DNA of 64,000 nt from Pirellulales bacterium (GTDB lineage Bacteria; Planctomycetota; Planctomycetia; Pirellulales; JACPPG01), in NCBI GenBank assembly GCA_036499395.1, contig DASYDW010000122.1:1-64000 (forward strand), read 5' to 3'. A program made the translations under genes and the position numbers. How positions within the stretch are numbered: the first letter of the stretch is position 1; every line of letters begins with the position of its first letter. The notes beneath the pieces were generated by a model. That model was not told the DNA's origin, made no database searches, and saw only the letters and a list, made by a program, of their open reading frames with translations. Positions 43,414-53,063 of the stretch are shown here, one piece after another.

Positions 43414-45210
43414 GTGCATCGCTCCATTCCAAGAATTATTTTTGCCCCCCTGTGGGCCTGTTTTGTCCTGTTGGCTGCGGGCCATGCTTCGGCCCAATCG
43501 CCAGACGGCGCGCCTCGCGAGTTGACTCGACTGCCGCCGGTCGAGAATGACGGGGCGGCTGCTGAACCTCGGTTGCTACCTATCGCGCCGGGCTCGCTCA
43601 AACGGCCGCAGCCCACTGTGCTGTTGGCGTCCTATCAAGACCAAGCGCCGGCTGCCCTTGCGGCGCCGCCTCAACCGGCGCCTAGCATGGATACACGGCT
43701 GCGCGAGTTGGAGCAGCTTGTTGGTCAGCAACAGACGCAGGTTGACTATCTGCAAGATCAATTGCGCATCGCGACGACGCCACCGCCGCCTCCTCCGCCC
43801 GAGCCCTACAAGATTGGCTCGCTGCCGAAATTGGATTGGAACTGGAATTTTGGTCCCGAGGCGCGGTCACCGAATCGTGACTTTTACTTCCACGTGGGGG
43901 GACGTGTGCAATGGGACAACGTCTGGCTCAACAGCAACGACCAGGCCGCGGCCTTGGAGAACACAGGGGTTAACAACGATGCCTTTCAACAGGGCACGTT
44001 CTTTCGCCGTCTGCGCATTCGTACCGAAGGATCGATGTACGAAATTGTCGATTGGTGCGTCGAAATCGACTTCGTGCATCAAATTCTGGTGCAGGATCCC
44101 ACGGTTGCGGCGCCGCAGATTCCCAATGGCTGGCAGAGCAGCGTCGGCACCGGCATCGCGACAGCGCAGAGCCGAATGATCAATACTCCCTCGCCCACCG
44201 ACTTATGGTGGAACATTCGCGAGGTGCCGCTTTTTGGGAATATCCAAATCGGCAATGAGAAGGAGCCCTTTAGCTTGGAGCGCTTGGAAAGCAGCCGTTA
44301 CCTGGACTTTATGGAACGCAACTGGGGGCAGGACGCCTTCATTTCACCAACGGCAAACGGCTTTGCGCCGGGAATCTTGGCCTGGAACTGGTTGCCCAGC
44401 CGGCGCGGTACGTACGCCTATGGCTTATTCAAGAACGTGACCGACGCCTACGCGTACAACGTCGGTGACGGACAGGCCGAAGGCGCGGGGCGGATTACGC
44501 TATTGCCCTGGTACGACGAAGCATCGGGGGGCCGCTACTTTGCACACATTGGAATGGGCGCCGCGATCCGCGGCATTGACAACGGAATTATCACCTACCG
44601 TGTGCGCGGCGACTTACGCAATGGACCAGACATTCTTGTGCCAACTTGGGCAACGACGGGCCCGATCGGCGGGCAACTGCAAAACATCCTGAACCCGGAG
44701 TTCCTGTTCCAGTACGGCCCGCTATTTGTGCAGTCCGAGTTCCAAGCCAACTGGACGACGAATGCCGTGGCGCAGGCAGGGACCAAGGGCGATGTCGCGC
44801 CGGGCGAGCAACTGGGGCAGTTATTCTTTTACAGCTCGTACGTGCAAGTGATGTACTTTCTGACGGGCGAGCACCGCATTTACGACTATCAAAAAGGGCT
44901 TGTCGGCCGCGTCATTCCGCGCTCGAATGCCTTTTATCTTCGCGGAAAGGATGGTCGCATCTTCGGCCCAGGCGCATGGCAGGTGGGGGCCCGCTGGAAC
45001 TACCTGAACCTTAACGACAAAGGGGTGAACGGCGGCGCGCTCAATGCCATGACCTTTGGCGTCAATTGGTTCTTGAATCCCAATATGAAGATTCAGGCCA
45101 ACTATGACGTGACTTTCCGAGATGCGAATGCCGCGACAAATAGTCCGCTCGGGGGTGGCACCGAAGGGATTATTTACGGCTTTGGAATGCGTGTGGCAGC
45201 AGACTTTTAA
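43414..45210 (+). CDS. OprP/OprO-type porin with N-terminal coiled coil
   Basis: A 598-residue outer-membrane protein. The signal peptide (FAPLWACFVLLAAGHASAQ) is followed by a linker, a short coiled coil (LRELEQLVGQQQTQVDYLQD) that probably forms periplasmic stalks in a trimer, a proline run, and a 16-strand-like beta-barrel with phrases such as FYFHVGGRVQWDNVW, FFRRLRIRTEGSMYE and a final aromatic strand ending ADF. This is the phosphate-selective porin O/P family; in planctomycetes the actual substrate is not known. The start is a GTG without a good ribosome-binding site, so it is tentative. Confidence 0.8.
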   Translation: MHRSIPRIIFAPLWACFVLLAAGHASAQSPDGAPRELTRLPPVENDGAAAEPRLLPIAPGSLKRPQPTVLLASYQDQAPAALAAPPQPAPSMDTRLRELEQLVGQQQTQVDYLQDQLRIATTPPPPPPPEPYKIGSLPKLDWNWNFGPEARSPNRDFYFHVGGRVQWDNVWLNSNDQAAALENTGVNNDAFQQGTFFRRLRIRTEGSMYEIVDWCVEIDFVHQILVQDPTVAAPQIPNGWQSSVGTGIATAQSRMINTPSPTDLWWNIREVPLFGNIQIGNEKEPFSLERLESSRYLDFMERNWGQDAFISPTANGFAPGILAWNWLPSRRGTYAYGLFKNVTDAYAYNVGDGQAEGAGRITLLPWYDEASGGRYFAHIGMGAAIRGIDNGIITYRVRGDLRNGPDILVPTWATTGPIGGQLQNILNPEFLFQYGPLFVQSEFQANWTTNAVAQAGTKGDVAPGEQLGQLFFYSSYVQVMYFLTGEHRIYDYQKGLVGRVIPRSNAFYLRGKDGRIFGPGAWQVGARWNYLNLNDKGVNGGALNAMTFGVNWFLNPNMKIQANYDVTFRDANAATNSPLGGGTEGIIYGFGMRVAADF

Positions 45211-45440
45211 AGTCCGGATGCGCGATGTCTTGGGTTCGGCTCTACTCGATTCGCCGCGGCCAAGCGGTTTGGGGGCACGGTTCGGCCGACCTGCGAGTTA
45301 GACGGCATGAAGCCCGAGCCAAACGAATTGCTCACATTGCCCTAATCGATTCCTAACAATTCGTCGCTAGATTGATTACCTACTCAGAGCCGGATGTGGG
45401 GTGCCGGTTCGGGGGCCATACATTTTTTCGGGCGAATCCT

Positions 45441-46424
45441 GTGTCCTACGCACTGCGCGCGGCCCAAGTCGTTTCGTTTGCCCTCCTTACGGTACCTGCC
45501 ATTGCTCGGGCCGACGGCAACGCTCGGGCCGACGGCATTGCCGAGGGGGCTCATGTCTTTGCACGACATGCAGGAATGTCGTTCCGTGACGAAGATCGCA
45601 GCATCGGCCCCGTACTGCCGGGGATGATGCTGGATGTCATCAAGGTCCAGGGGCCCTGGCTATGGGTCGGTCGCGGCTGGGTGCCGGCGCACGACGTCGT
45701 GCCGATGGACAGCGCGTTGGCCTTCTATTGTCAGCAGATTGACCAACAGCCCACCTATTTTGCCTTGGTGACTCGCGCTCGCGTCTATTACGAGCGACGA
45801 GAGTACGACCTGGCCGTGGCGGATTGCAGTCAGGCGATCGCATTGGTGCCGGAAGCGGAATCGACCTCGGCACTGAGCATGCGCGCGCGAGCGTTAGCCC
45901 GCATTAACCAACACGACCAGGCAATGACGGATCTGAACCGGGCGATTCAAATCGACCCCAAATGCGGAGTGGCATACGCCGGCCGCGGTCATCTCTACTT
46001 GGAACTTGGCGATCCGAGCAAGGCACTCGAGGATTTTGATCGCGGCGTGGAATTCGACCCGCGATCGGCATGGACGAGAGGCGGCATGGGCCGCGCGCAG
46101 GCTACCTTGGGCGACTATGACCGCGCGATTGCCGATTTCGGCGCCACGCTGGCGATTAACCCTTACCTGCGGGCCATCTGGAATAATCGAGGCAACGCCT
46201 GGTTCAAGAAGGGCGACTATTCGCACGCCCTGGCGGACTACACCGTGGCCATCGAATTGGGCCCAACCGCGCAGATCTACTTCAATCGAGCACTCGCCTG
46301 GGGGCGCCTAGGCGCCGCAGATAAGGCCGATCGCGACATGGCGAAGGCGCTTGAACTCGACCCAAAATTCGGTCCCGCCAAACGGCACGACCTCAAGCAA
46401 GAGCCGGAAGATCAAAGGTCGTAA
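45441..46424 (+). CDS. Exported SH3-like/TPR protein
   Basis: A protein of about 327 residues. A GTG at 45441 gives a plausible signal peptide (ALRAAQVVSFALLTVPAIARA). It is followed by an SH3-like segment (PVLPGMMLDVIKVQGPWLWV, GRGWVPAHDVVP) and then at least five TPR units (YDLAVADCSQAIALVP, HDQAMTDLNRAIQIDP, DPSKALEDFDRGVEFDP, YDRAIADFGATLAINP, YSHALADYTVAIELGP). TPR arrays bind partner proteins. The frame is open further upstream to 45372, but that part lacks signal character. It follows the porin on the same strand. Confidence 0.75.
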   Translation: MSYALRAAQVVSFALLTVPAIARADGNARADGIAEGAHVFARHAGMSFRDEDRSIGPVLPGMMLDVIKVQGPWLWVGRGWVPAHDVVPMDSALAFYCQQIDQQPTYFALVTRARVYYERREYDLAVADCSQAIALVPEAESTSALSMRARALARINQHDQAMTDLNRAIQIDPKCGVAYAGRGHLYLELGDPSKALEDFDRGVEFDPRSAWTRGGMGRAQATLGDYDRAIADFGATLAINPYLRAIWNNRGNAWFKKGDYSHALADYTVAIELGPTAQIYFNRALAWGRLGAADKADRDMAKALELDPKFGPAKRHDLKQEPEDQRS

Positions 46425-46466
46425 CGCTACGGCATTGGTCCGCTGCCGTCTTCCAAGAATCTCGTC

Positions 46467-47051
46467 TCAGCCGCCATAGCCGTGCTGGTCGTCGATATCG
46501 GCGGGGGTCTCGTCTTCGTAATACGGATGCGGCGCGAGAATACCCGGCGTTACCGCACGTGGTGCGGGAGGTGCGACCAGGGCCTGCGCCGAAGGGCCCG
46601 TCGGAGCTACAGGGACGGCAAGGGCGCTGGCGTTACCCAGAGTGGCGACGACGTTTTTCGACCAGCCGCCGCGGTCGATTTTCAACTCGACGCGCGTGTT
46701 GGGGCGATAGCTGGCTACCAGGCGAGCCACGTCGCGGTAATTCGAGACCGACTTGCCATCGATGGCCATGATCCGGTCGCCCGTTTGCAACCCAATGGCT
46801 GCTGCCGCGCTGCCGGGGAGAACGCGCAGGATCAACACACCGCCCCGGGTGTTGTCGCTCATCGCGACACCCAACGACGCCCTTTGCGATGCCGCTTCAG
46901 AGCCGGAATCTGGTTGCCTGGGCGCGGCCGCCGGGCGTGATTGAGACGCGCGTGGCATCTGACGTACCACTTGGCCGGATGCAACTTCTGCCCCTGCTGC
47001 CAGGCTGGCGCAACCCGCGATCAATGCAATCCAATGCGGGGCCTTTGCCAT
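46467..47051 (-). CDS. Small secreted PDZ-domain protein
   Basis: A 194-residue exported protein with a signal peptide (IALIAGCASLAAGAEVASG), a Gln/Pro/Ala-rich linker, one PDZ domain (LGVAMSDNTRGGVLILRVLP, GLQTGDRIMAIDGKSVSNYR) and a low-complexity tail ending HGYGG. No protease domain is attached, unlike DegP-type proteins, so it is likely a peptide-binding adaptor outside the cytoplasm. Its tail matches the end of the lipoprotein encoded at 47407-47709. Confidence 0.75.
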   Translation of the reverse strand: MAKAPHWIALIAGCASLAAGAEVASGQVVRQMPRASQSRPAAAPRQPDSGSEAASQRASLGVAMSDNTRGGVLILRVLPGSAAAAIGLQTGDRIMAIDGKSVSNYRDVARLVASYRPNTRVELKIDRGGWSKNVVATLGNASALAVPVAPTGPSAQALVAPPAPRAVTPGILAPHPYYEDETPADIDDQHGYGG

Positions 47052-47406
47052 GGGAGGCTCTCTTCAAAACGCTCGCGAAGCCGCGGAAATGCGAAGATGC
47101 ACAGGATGGGATGCTTCTCTAGCGATCCTCTAATCAACTTATATGCGCCTAACCTACAGATGTCAAAGTCGGTATTTCCCGCTAGCAACTTTGCCAAGGG
47201 TACTCTGAACGTGGCGACAACTACTCTAGATCACTGCCAAGCTTACCAATTCCTCCGACGCAGCTTTCTCCTACATTGTCGCTGGTGATTCGTAATCCAG
47301 GTGGCAGGATTTTCCGATAATTCTGAATAGGCAAATGCCAACGAGTTGCTTGGCTCGCGATCGTCGCGCCGGTTTCAAGACCACTTAAAAGTGCGGATGC
47401 TATTCG
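47052..47406. other. Gene-free region between divergent PDZ and lipoprotein genes
   Basis: About 355 bases, lower in GC than the surroundings. No convincing frame, terminator or repeat was seen; it should contain two divergent promoters. Confidence 0.4.
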
Positions 47407-47709
47407 ATGGCCTGGAACTGCATGTTGTCGATCGCGGCATTATTGGCAATCGGCTTAATATCGGGTTGCGCGAATGGTCGCGCGACGAGCGCCCGCACCA
47501 GCGCGCCGCTTGCCGTTTCGAACCAAGCCACGGCATCGTCCCCTGCGGCGACCGTTTTGCCAGTGAGCTATCAAGCACCCCTAACCGATTCGCAAAGTAA
47601 TCGGGAATCAGCGTCGGCCGCACCGCGAGTTGCGCCGAAGTATCGCGACAATAGCAGCGATGGCTCGTCAGGCTGGCATGAGCCCGAGCATCCGGGATAT
47701 GGCGGTTGA
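47407..47709 (+). CDS. Small lipoprotein ending in HPGYGG
   Basis: A 100-residue protein with a clear lipoprotein signal: a hydrophobic stretch followed by the lipobox LISGC. The mature part is low-complexity, rich in Ala, Ser and Pro (ATVLPVSYQAP), and ends EHPGYGG. No enzymatic domain is possible at this size. The shared GYGG end with the PDZ protein suggests a common location or partner. Confidence 0.6.
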   Translation: MAWNCMLSIAALLAIGLISGCANGRATSARTSAPLAVSNQATASSPAATVLPVSYQAPLTDSQSNRESASAAPRVAPKYRDNSSDGSSGWHEPEHPGYGG

Positions 47710-47872
47710 CGATATTCTGGAGACGCCAAGGCGCGGTTATTCGCCCGCTAGCCGTAAGTGCTTCCCGCAATAAGCACGGTGCGTCTTCGAGATCCGCGTC
47801 ACGAATGTTGCATGCTGATTCGCCCGTGGCGAAACAGCAGGGCACAAACGCCCTCGGTAGATAAGAGCCCTT

Positions 47873-48694
47873 TTACCGCAGCGGCACGATGTAGTAGACG
47901 CTGCCATTGAATTCTTGACGGCGCCAGCCACGCGGTGGCGGGCCAAGGGCTGACCGAAGCCTTGCCTCGGCCGATGCGGCTTTGAGAAGACGCTCGCGAG
48001 TTTTCGCGTCGACCTTCGAAGTCCGGTCGGCCGATGCTTCGCGATCGTTCTCTTGAACAGCCGTCATGGCCAGGCAGATCGGCGCGGCCTGGGTTTGATC
48101 TTTGCGCCCGACGAAGTCGATGCGCATCACGCGCTGGTCCGGCTTGGGATTGGTCCAAGTCGAGGCGTACAGCCGCAGGTGGCAGCCGCGGCTTTTCGCA
48201 AAGTCATTTTCTCCCTGCCAGGCAACCTTCGCCTTGCTGGGCTCTTTGGCTCCTTGCGCGCAAAACCAATCGTAAACATTCTCGCCGTAGATGATCGGGA
48301 TGCGTTCGGTGCTCTGATCTTCGTAATGGACCAGGTAGTGGCCCACCTCGGTGCCGTCGCCGATATTCGAGATTCCGAAGCAAGTGGCCTGCAAAATGTG
48401 CAGCTTCGAAAACTGCTTCTTGATCTTGATACCGTCCATATTGGCCGGCAGGGTGTCGAGCACCTGGCTTCCTAATTGGATGAGCCCGGGACCGATCTGG
48501 AATTTGATGTCGGCCAGCGTCTGCTCGCCGCGAGGCAACTCGACCAGGCTATTGCCGTTCAGGCCGCGCCCTTGGTTATCGTCGAGCTTGCGATTTTGGT
48601 ACGGTTCGAGATCAACGTAGAAGGTCTTCTCAACGGCCGAAGCGCGGATCGCGCACGTGCAGATTAAGAACGCTACCAACACGGAAGTCTTCAT
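47873..48694 (-). CDS. Secreted beta-rich protein, NPCBM-like
   Basis: A 273-residue exported protein. The signal peptide (VLVAFLICTCAIRASA) is followed by a beta-sandwich-like domain with phrases FYVDLEPYQNRKLDD, GPGLIQLGSQVLDTLP, HYLVHYEDQSTERIPI and YASTWTNPKPDQRVMRIDFV. This pattern resembles NPCBM/F5-8-type modules attached to many planctomycete proteins, which may bind carbohydrates. Here it stands alone with a basic C-terminal tail. The ATG start follows a strong GGGGGAGG. Confidence 0.65.
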   Translation of the reverse strand: MKTSVLVAFLICTCAIRASAVEKTFYVDLEPYQNRKLDDNQGRGLNGNSLVELPRGEQTLADIKFQIGPGLIQLGSQVLDTLPANMDGIKIKKQFSKLHILQATCFGISNIGDGTEVGHYLVHYEDQSTERIPIIYGENVYDWFCAQGAKEPSKAKVAWQGENDFAKSRGCHLRLYASTWTNPKPDQRVMRIDFVGRKDQTQAAPICLAMTAVQENDREASADRTSKVDAKTRERLLKAASAEARLRSALGPPPRGWRRQEFNGSVYYIVPLR

Positions 48695-48939
48695 CGAACG
48701 CCTCCCCCGGATCGAGAAACGGACAATCGGTTCGATCGACGCCTCGGGACAACCGCATAATACCGCGGTCGGGTTAACGAATGCAAAAGCAGAATGTTAC
48801 ATTTAGTTGAGATGCTTACTTAGTAACCGCTGGCATCACGGATTAACCGGCATAGTTGCCGGACCGCGCAAATGCCGCAGCTTATTCGCCTGCGGCGAAA
48901 ACGCATGGCACCGGAGCTAAAGAACAAGCTCAGTGCTCG

Positions 48940-50748
48940 TTACTTCTCAGCACTCGGCAGTTCGAAGCACGCCATTTCTTCGCCATTGCGGACGAACAGG
49001 CGGCCGTGCGCGATGGCTGGGTGGTTCCACGTGGTGCCCTCGAAGACATGGATCCGCGCCAGTTCGACGTGCTTCTCGGGATTGGCCTCGACCAGGACCA
49101 CGTCTCCCGTTTCACTTAAGACGAGCAACAGGTGTTGGTCGGCCAAGAGCAGCAGTTGCCCGTGACCATAGCGCGCGTCACGTCCGGCGCGCCAGCGGCG
49201 CTGGCCGGTTTCGGCATCGACCGCGCAAAAGATAGCGCCGTCGAAGCCGTAGACAATGCCGTCGCTGACGACGAAGTCGTTATAGGCCGGCTTCATGCTG
49301 CGCGAGGCGTAGCGCTGTTCGGCCGACCAGGCCGAGCCCGTCTTCGAAAGTTCAAGTCGCACGAGGCCCAAGTCCTCGGAGCCGAGCAGCACCCCTGATT
49401 CCCCGATCAAGCGTGGCTGAACGGCGCGCCAGATACCGTTGGCCGCGGCGTCGTGCTGCCACAGAAGTTCGCCGGTCGAGGGGGCGATCGCCACCAGTCC
49501 CAGGTCACTAAGGAAGAGAACCTGATTCTGCCCGGCGACGTTAACCAGTTGCGCCGATCCGTAGCTGACCGGACCGGCCGCCACGTTCCAGGCAGGTTCG
49601 CCTGTGCCGGCGCGATAGGCGAGGATTCCCTTCTGATCTGGCCCGCCGGCATAGACGACGACCACGTCGTCGACCACTAAGGGAGAACTGGAATAACCCC
49701 ACATGGGAAGTGGCGCCGCGGAGTCAGTCACGATGTTTCGCGACCAGAGCGCGGCGCCCGTCGCGGCGTCGAGGCAATTCAAAATGCCGGTCGCGCCGAG
49801 AGCGTAAATCTTGCCATCAACGAAAGTCGGCGTGGCGCGAGGACCGGCCCCGGCCTGGCCATCCCAAAAGCGCGCGACATCTTCGTGCGCCCAAATCTCA
49901 CGCCCTGTGGCCGGGTCGAGGCAAACGGTCGCCTCGTTTTCGCCACGCTGCTCTTGCGTATAGACGTGGTCGCCGACGATCGCGAACGACGACCAGGCCG
50001 GCCCGACACGTTGCTTCCAAAGTTGCTCGGGTGGATTCTTTTCCCAATCGGTGCCGATCGTGAGCCCGGTGACGACGCCATCACGCGTTGGACCACGCAG
50101 GGCCGGCCAATCGCCCGGGCCGAGCAGGACCGGTTGGACGTCGGCCGTGGTTGCTTCGTCAGTTTTGGTGTCGGCTGATTGAGCGGCGCGCTCGGCCAGA
50201 TACAGATCTTCGGCCTTCGGTGCCCAGCGCCATTTGACGTTAGCGTGCAGATCGCCATTTAATCCGTCGCTGCGCACGAGAGCCACCGAAGACCAACTAA
50301 GCGCGATCACCGCGACCAGGCCGATCGTGCGAACATTGGCCGAAACCAAGCTACCTACGACCAGCCATAGCGCCCACACGGTGAACGTCACCGGCAGTCC
50401 GAAAAGCAGCGCACCGACGGTCTGCAGCGTCTGTTGCGACACGGCCACGGCGACGACTGCTCCCAGCAATAATGCCGCCAAACCCCACAGTCGCTCGGAC
50501 CGCGTGACTTTCTTGGTCAGCAACCACCAGAGGCCGAACACAATCGTCAGAACCAACGTGGCGATCACGCTGGTAAAGAATTGGGCAAAGATCGGCAGGT
50601 CGACGATCGTGGGGATCATGTACACAGCCCAGAACAGCGCAACTAACGCCACGGGCAGCCACATCTGGGCCGGCCGTCGGGATGCGGCGACTGGGGACGT
50701 CGCCTGCGAACCAAGATTCTGTGGTGCGTCTGGAGTAGCAACCGACAT
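48940..50748 (-). CDS. Membrane-anchored PQQ-type beta-propeller protein
   Basis: A 602-residue protein. The first 180 residues hold about five membrane helices (WLPVALVALFWAVYMI, LVLTIVFGLWWLL, LWGLAALLLGAVVAVAV and others). The rest is a PQQ-like propeller starting PGDWPALRGPTRDGVVTG, with blades such as VCLDPATGREIWAHED and NCLDAATGAALWSRNI. Soluble versions are common in planctomycetes; catalytic quinoprotein residues cannot be confirmed, so it may be a binding or assembly platform. AGGAG precedes the ATG. Confidence 0.8.
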   Translation of the reverse strand: MSVATPDAPQNLGSQATSPVAASRRPAQMWLPVALVALFWAVYMIPTIVDLPIFAQFFTSVIATLVLTIVFGLWWLLTKKVTRSERLWGLAALLLGAVVAVAVSQQTLQTVGALLFGLPVTFTVWALWLVVGSLVSANVRTIGLVAVIALSWSSVALVRSDGLNGDLHANVKWRWAPKAEDLYLAERAAQSADTKTDEATTADVQPVLLGPGDWPALRGPTRDGVVTGLTIGTDWEKNPPEQLWKQRVGPAWSSFAIVGDHVYTQEQRGENEATVCLDPATGREIWAHEDVARFWDGQAGAGPRATPTFVDGKIYALGATGILNCLDAATGAALWSRNIVTDSAAPLPMWGYSSSPLVVDDVVVVYAGGPDQKGILAYRAGTGEPAWNVAAGPVSYGSAQLVNVAGQNQVLFLSDLGLVAIAPSTGELLWQHDAAANGIWRAVQPRLIGESGVLLGSEDLGLVRLELSKTGSAWSAEQRYASRSMKPAYNDFVVSDGIVYGFDGAIFCAVDAETGQRRWRAGRDARYGHGQLLLLADQHLLLVLSETGDVVLVEANPEKHVELARIHVFEGTTWNHPAIAHGRLFVRNGEEMACFELPSAEK

Positions 50749-50876
50749 GACACGATCTCCTGATAGCTGGGCCGCCCCAGTGATTACGCAACGGTCCGTT
50801 TAGAGCTATTCGCCGTCGACAATCCATTATTGGGCCGTGATAGTGCTCAGGCCGTCGACGGATCAAAGACTTTGAG

Positions 50877-50960
50877 CCGCAGATTTCACAGATGACGCAG
50901 ATGAATTCGCCGAAACGCCACGTACTCTTAGAATCTGCGGATGAGCCCATCGAAATCTGC
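50877..50960. repeat. Dispersed GCAGAT-type repeat
   Basis: CCGCAGATTTCACAGATGACG followed by CAGATGAATTC, and then GAATCTGCGGATGAG with AAATCTGC, form an imperfect inverted set of the GCAGATnnCGCAGAT kind. A degenerate relative lies at about 141-170. Repeats of this kind are scattered between genes in many planctomycete genomes. It sits between the PQQ propeller and the J-domain gene. Confidence 0.5.
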
Positions 50961-50982
50961 CAGGGTGCTACCCCCTGACGTG

Positions 50983-51393
50983 CTAGTTTTTGGAACCTGG
51001 GCTGGCGGCCGTGCTTTGCTCGCGGACCAGCCGTAAGGCCTCTTCGAAATACCCTTGCAGCATCCGAAAGCGCCGCTCGTCCCCTCCACGATCGGGATGC
51101 AGCGTCTTGATCTTATTACGGTAGGACTTCGTCAACTCGTCCTCAGAGCACGGCCATTCCAAACCGAACACCGCGACGCAGCGCGGAATCTTCGGTCGCG
51201 CCCATTCCGGCGTCCCCATATCGCGGTACACGATCGTCGAAATGGCGCGACGTAGGGACCGCAGATAACGTCGAAAATCGACGTAAGCAAAGATGTAACC
51301 CAGCACCGGCAGCGCGATGGCCACCGCGATAAAAGCCACCAACGCCAAGGCATCAAGGGAGTCGGGCCAGGAGTGGGGAGTAGCTTGGGCCAT
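50983..51393 (-). CDS. Membrane-anchored J-domain protein
   Basis: A 136-residue protein with one N-terminal membrane helix (ALVAFIAVAIALPVLGYIFA) and a C-terminal DnaJ-like domain. The J-domain shows GLEWPCSEDELTKSYR, the essential HPD tripeptide in IKTLHPDRGGDE, and FRMLQGYFEEALRLV. J-domains stimulate Hsp70 ATPase activity; the anchor would place that activity at the cytoplasmic membrane face. The substrate-binding and zinc domains of a full DnaJ are missing. Confidence 0.8.
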   Translation of the reverse strand: MAQATPHSWPDSLDALALVAFIAVAIALPVLGYIFAYVDFRRYLRSLRRAISTIVYRDMGTPEWARPKIPRCVAVFGLEWPCSEDELTKSYRNKIKTLHPDRGGDERRFRMLQGYFEEALRLVREQSTAASPGSKN

Positions 51394-51603
51394 TGAGGGT
51401 TTGTTATATCGCGGCGCGCAAAACCTCGCTAACCCAGGACAGGCACCGACAACGCAGGTAGAAATCTTTGCATCCGGTACCCAAATCGGTTACTCTACTG
51501 GGGTTACCGCCCACCGCGCCTGCGCTTGGCGCACCCAACCAGCCCACCGCGCTGGTTGCATGACGTTTCCACGCCTGACACCGAAATCACCAGGAGATTC
51601 GCC

Positions 51604-52986
51604 GTGAGCGAAAGTTCCTCGAGCGGCCTGTCGCGCCGCGAGCTGTTGAAGACCACGGGGCGCGTTGCCGCCGCTACGGGGCTGGCCGGCATGATCGTGC
51701 CAAAGGTACACGCTGCCGAGAGCAATACGATTCAAGTCGCGCTTGTCGGCTGCGGCGGGCGCGGCACTGGCGCCGCGGTGAATGCGCTGTCGACGACGTC
51801 CGGCCCCACGAAGCTCGTGGCGATGGCCGATGTCTTCCCCAAGAAGCTGCATGGCAGCTACGACGCGCTGAAAGCGCAGTTTGCCGAGACTCCGAACAAA
51901 ATCGACGTCGCCGACGATCGCAAGTTCGTCAGCTTCGACGGCTACAAGCAAGCCATGGATTGCCTGAACCCGGGCGATGTGGTGATCATGGCCACGCCCC
52001 CCGGTTTCCGCTGGGTCCATTTCAACTACGCGATCGACAAGGGCTTGAACGTGTTCATGGAGAAGCCGACCACGGTCGACGGCCCCACGACGCGCAAGAT
52101 GCTCGAGTTGGCCGACAAGTCCGTGGCCAAGAACCTGAAGGTCGGCGTCGGCCTGATGTGCCGGCACTGTACCGCCCGGCAAGAGTTGCACGATCGCATC
52201 AAGAATGACGAGATCGGCGATATCGTCCTGATGCGAGCTTATCGCGCCGCGGGCCCCACGGCTCACGCGTTCGCGCTGCCGAAGCCGGCCGATTTCTCCA
52301 GCGAGTTGCTCTATCAAATTCAAGAGTTCCACGCCTTCTTGTGGGCTAGCGGCGGCGCCTTTAGCGATTTCTTGATTCACAACATCGACGAATGCTGCTG
52401 GATGAAGGACGCCTGGCCCGTCGAAGCCAAGGGCTTTGGCGGTCGTCATTACCGCGGCGATTTCATTGACCAGAATTTCGACACCTATACGACCGAATAC
52501 ACGTTCGCTGACGGTTCGAAGTTCATGCTCGAAGGGCGCACGGTCGAAGGGTGTTATCCCGAGTTCGCCAGCTACGCCCACGGCTCGAAGGGCTCGGCCG
52601 TGATCTCGACCGCCGGCCACTCGCCCGCCCGCTGCCGCATCTATCGCGGTCAGAAGATGGACAGTGCCGACCTGGCGTGGCGCTGCAAGCAACCCGAGCC
52701 GAACCCGTACCAGTTGGAATGGGATCACCTGATGCAGGCGATCCGCGAGGACAAGCCGTACAACGAGTGCCGCCGCGGGGCCGAGGCCAGCCTGGTGACC
52801 TCGATGGGTCGTTTGGCTTGCCACACCGGCCAAGTCGTCACGTACGATCAGATGCTGGCGCACGATCACGAGTTCGCGCCAGACATCGACAAGCTAACGA
52901 TGGATTCGCCGGCGCCGCTATTGGCCGGCTCGGACGGCAAGTACGCTGTGCCGCAGCCTGGCATCAACAAGACGCGCGAATACTAA
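51604..52986 (+). CDS. Tat-exported Gfo/Idh/MocA family oxidoreductase
   Basis: A 460-residue dehydrogenase-like protein. A twin-arginine signal (LSRRELLKTTGRVAAATGLA) precedes the Rossmann motif VALVGCGGRGTGAAV. The dinucleotide domain continues to GLNVFMEKPTTVDGPTTRK, where the catalytic Lys-Pro of the family sits. The GTG at 51604 is preceded by AGGAG at good spacing. Exported members presumably carry a tightly bound NAD(P) and convert sugars. A strong terminator follows. A long open frame on the opposite strand is a by-product of codon usage. Confidence 0.9.
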   Translation: MSESSSSGLSRRELLKTTGRVAAATGLAGMIVPKVHAAESNTIQVALVGCGGRGTGAAVNALSTTSGPTKLVAMADVFPKKLHGSYDALKAQFAETPNKIDVADDRKFVSFDGYKQAMDCLNPGDVVIMATPPGFRWVHFNYAIDKGLNVFMEKPTTVDGPTTRKMLELADKSVAKNLKVGVGLMCRHCTARQELHDRIKNDEIGDIVLMRAYRAAGPTAHAFALPKPADFSSELLYQIQEFHAFLWASGGAFSDFLIHNIDECCWMKDAWPVEAKGFGGRHYRGDFIDQNFDTYTTEYTFADGSKFMLEGRTVEGCYPEFASYAHGSKGSAVISTAGHSPARCRIYRGQKMDSADLAWRCKQPEPNPYQLEWDHLMQAIREDKPYNECRRGAEASLVTSMGRLACHTGQVVTYDQMLAHDHEFAPDIDKLTMDSPAPLLAGSDGKYAVPQPGINKTREY

Positions 52987-53024
52987 ATCGCGTCGCATTG
53001 TCGCCATCAAGATGTGCTATTCAA

Positions 53025-53063
53025 ACGGGCTCGGTCGCTCACGGCGACCGGGTTCGTTTTTTT
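53025..53063 (+). terminator. Rho-independent terminator of the oxidoreductase gene
   Basis: ACGGGCTCGGTCGC-TCACG-GCGACCGGGTTCGT folds as a 14-bp stem (with G-U pairs) and is followed by six T. It lies about 40 bases after the stop codon and is the clearest intrinsic terminator in the window. Confidence 0.85.

Noticed and set aside
51490..52869. A 459-codon open frame on the minus strand
   Set aside because: It is antisense to the Gfo/Idh/MocA gene, which has a clear Tat signal and Rossmann motif; the antisense product has no recognisable domain.
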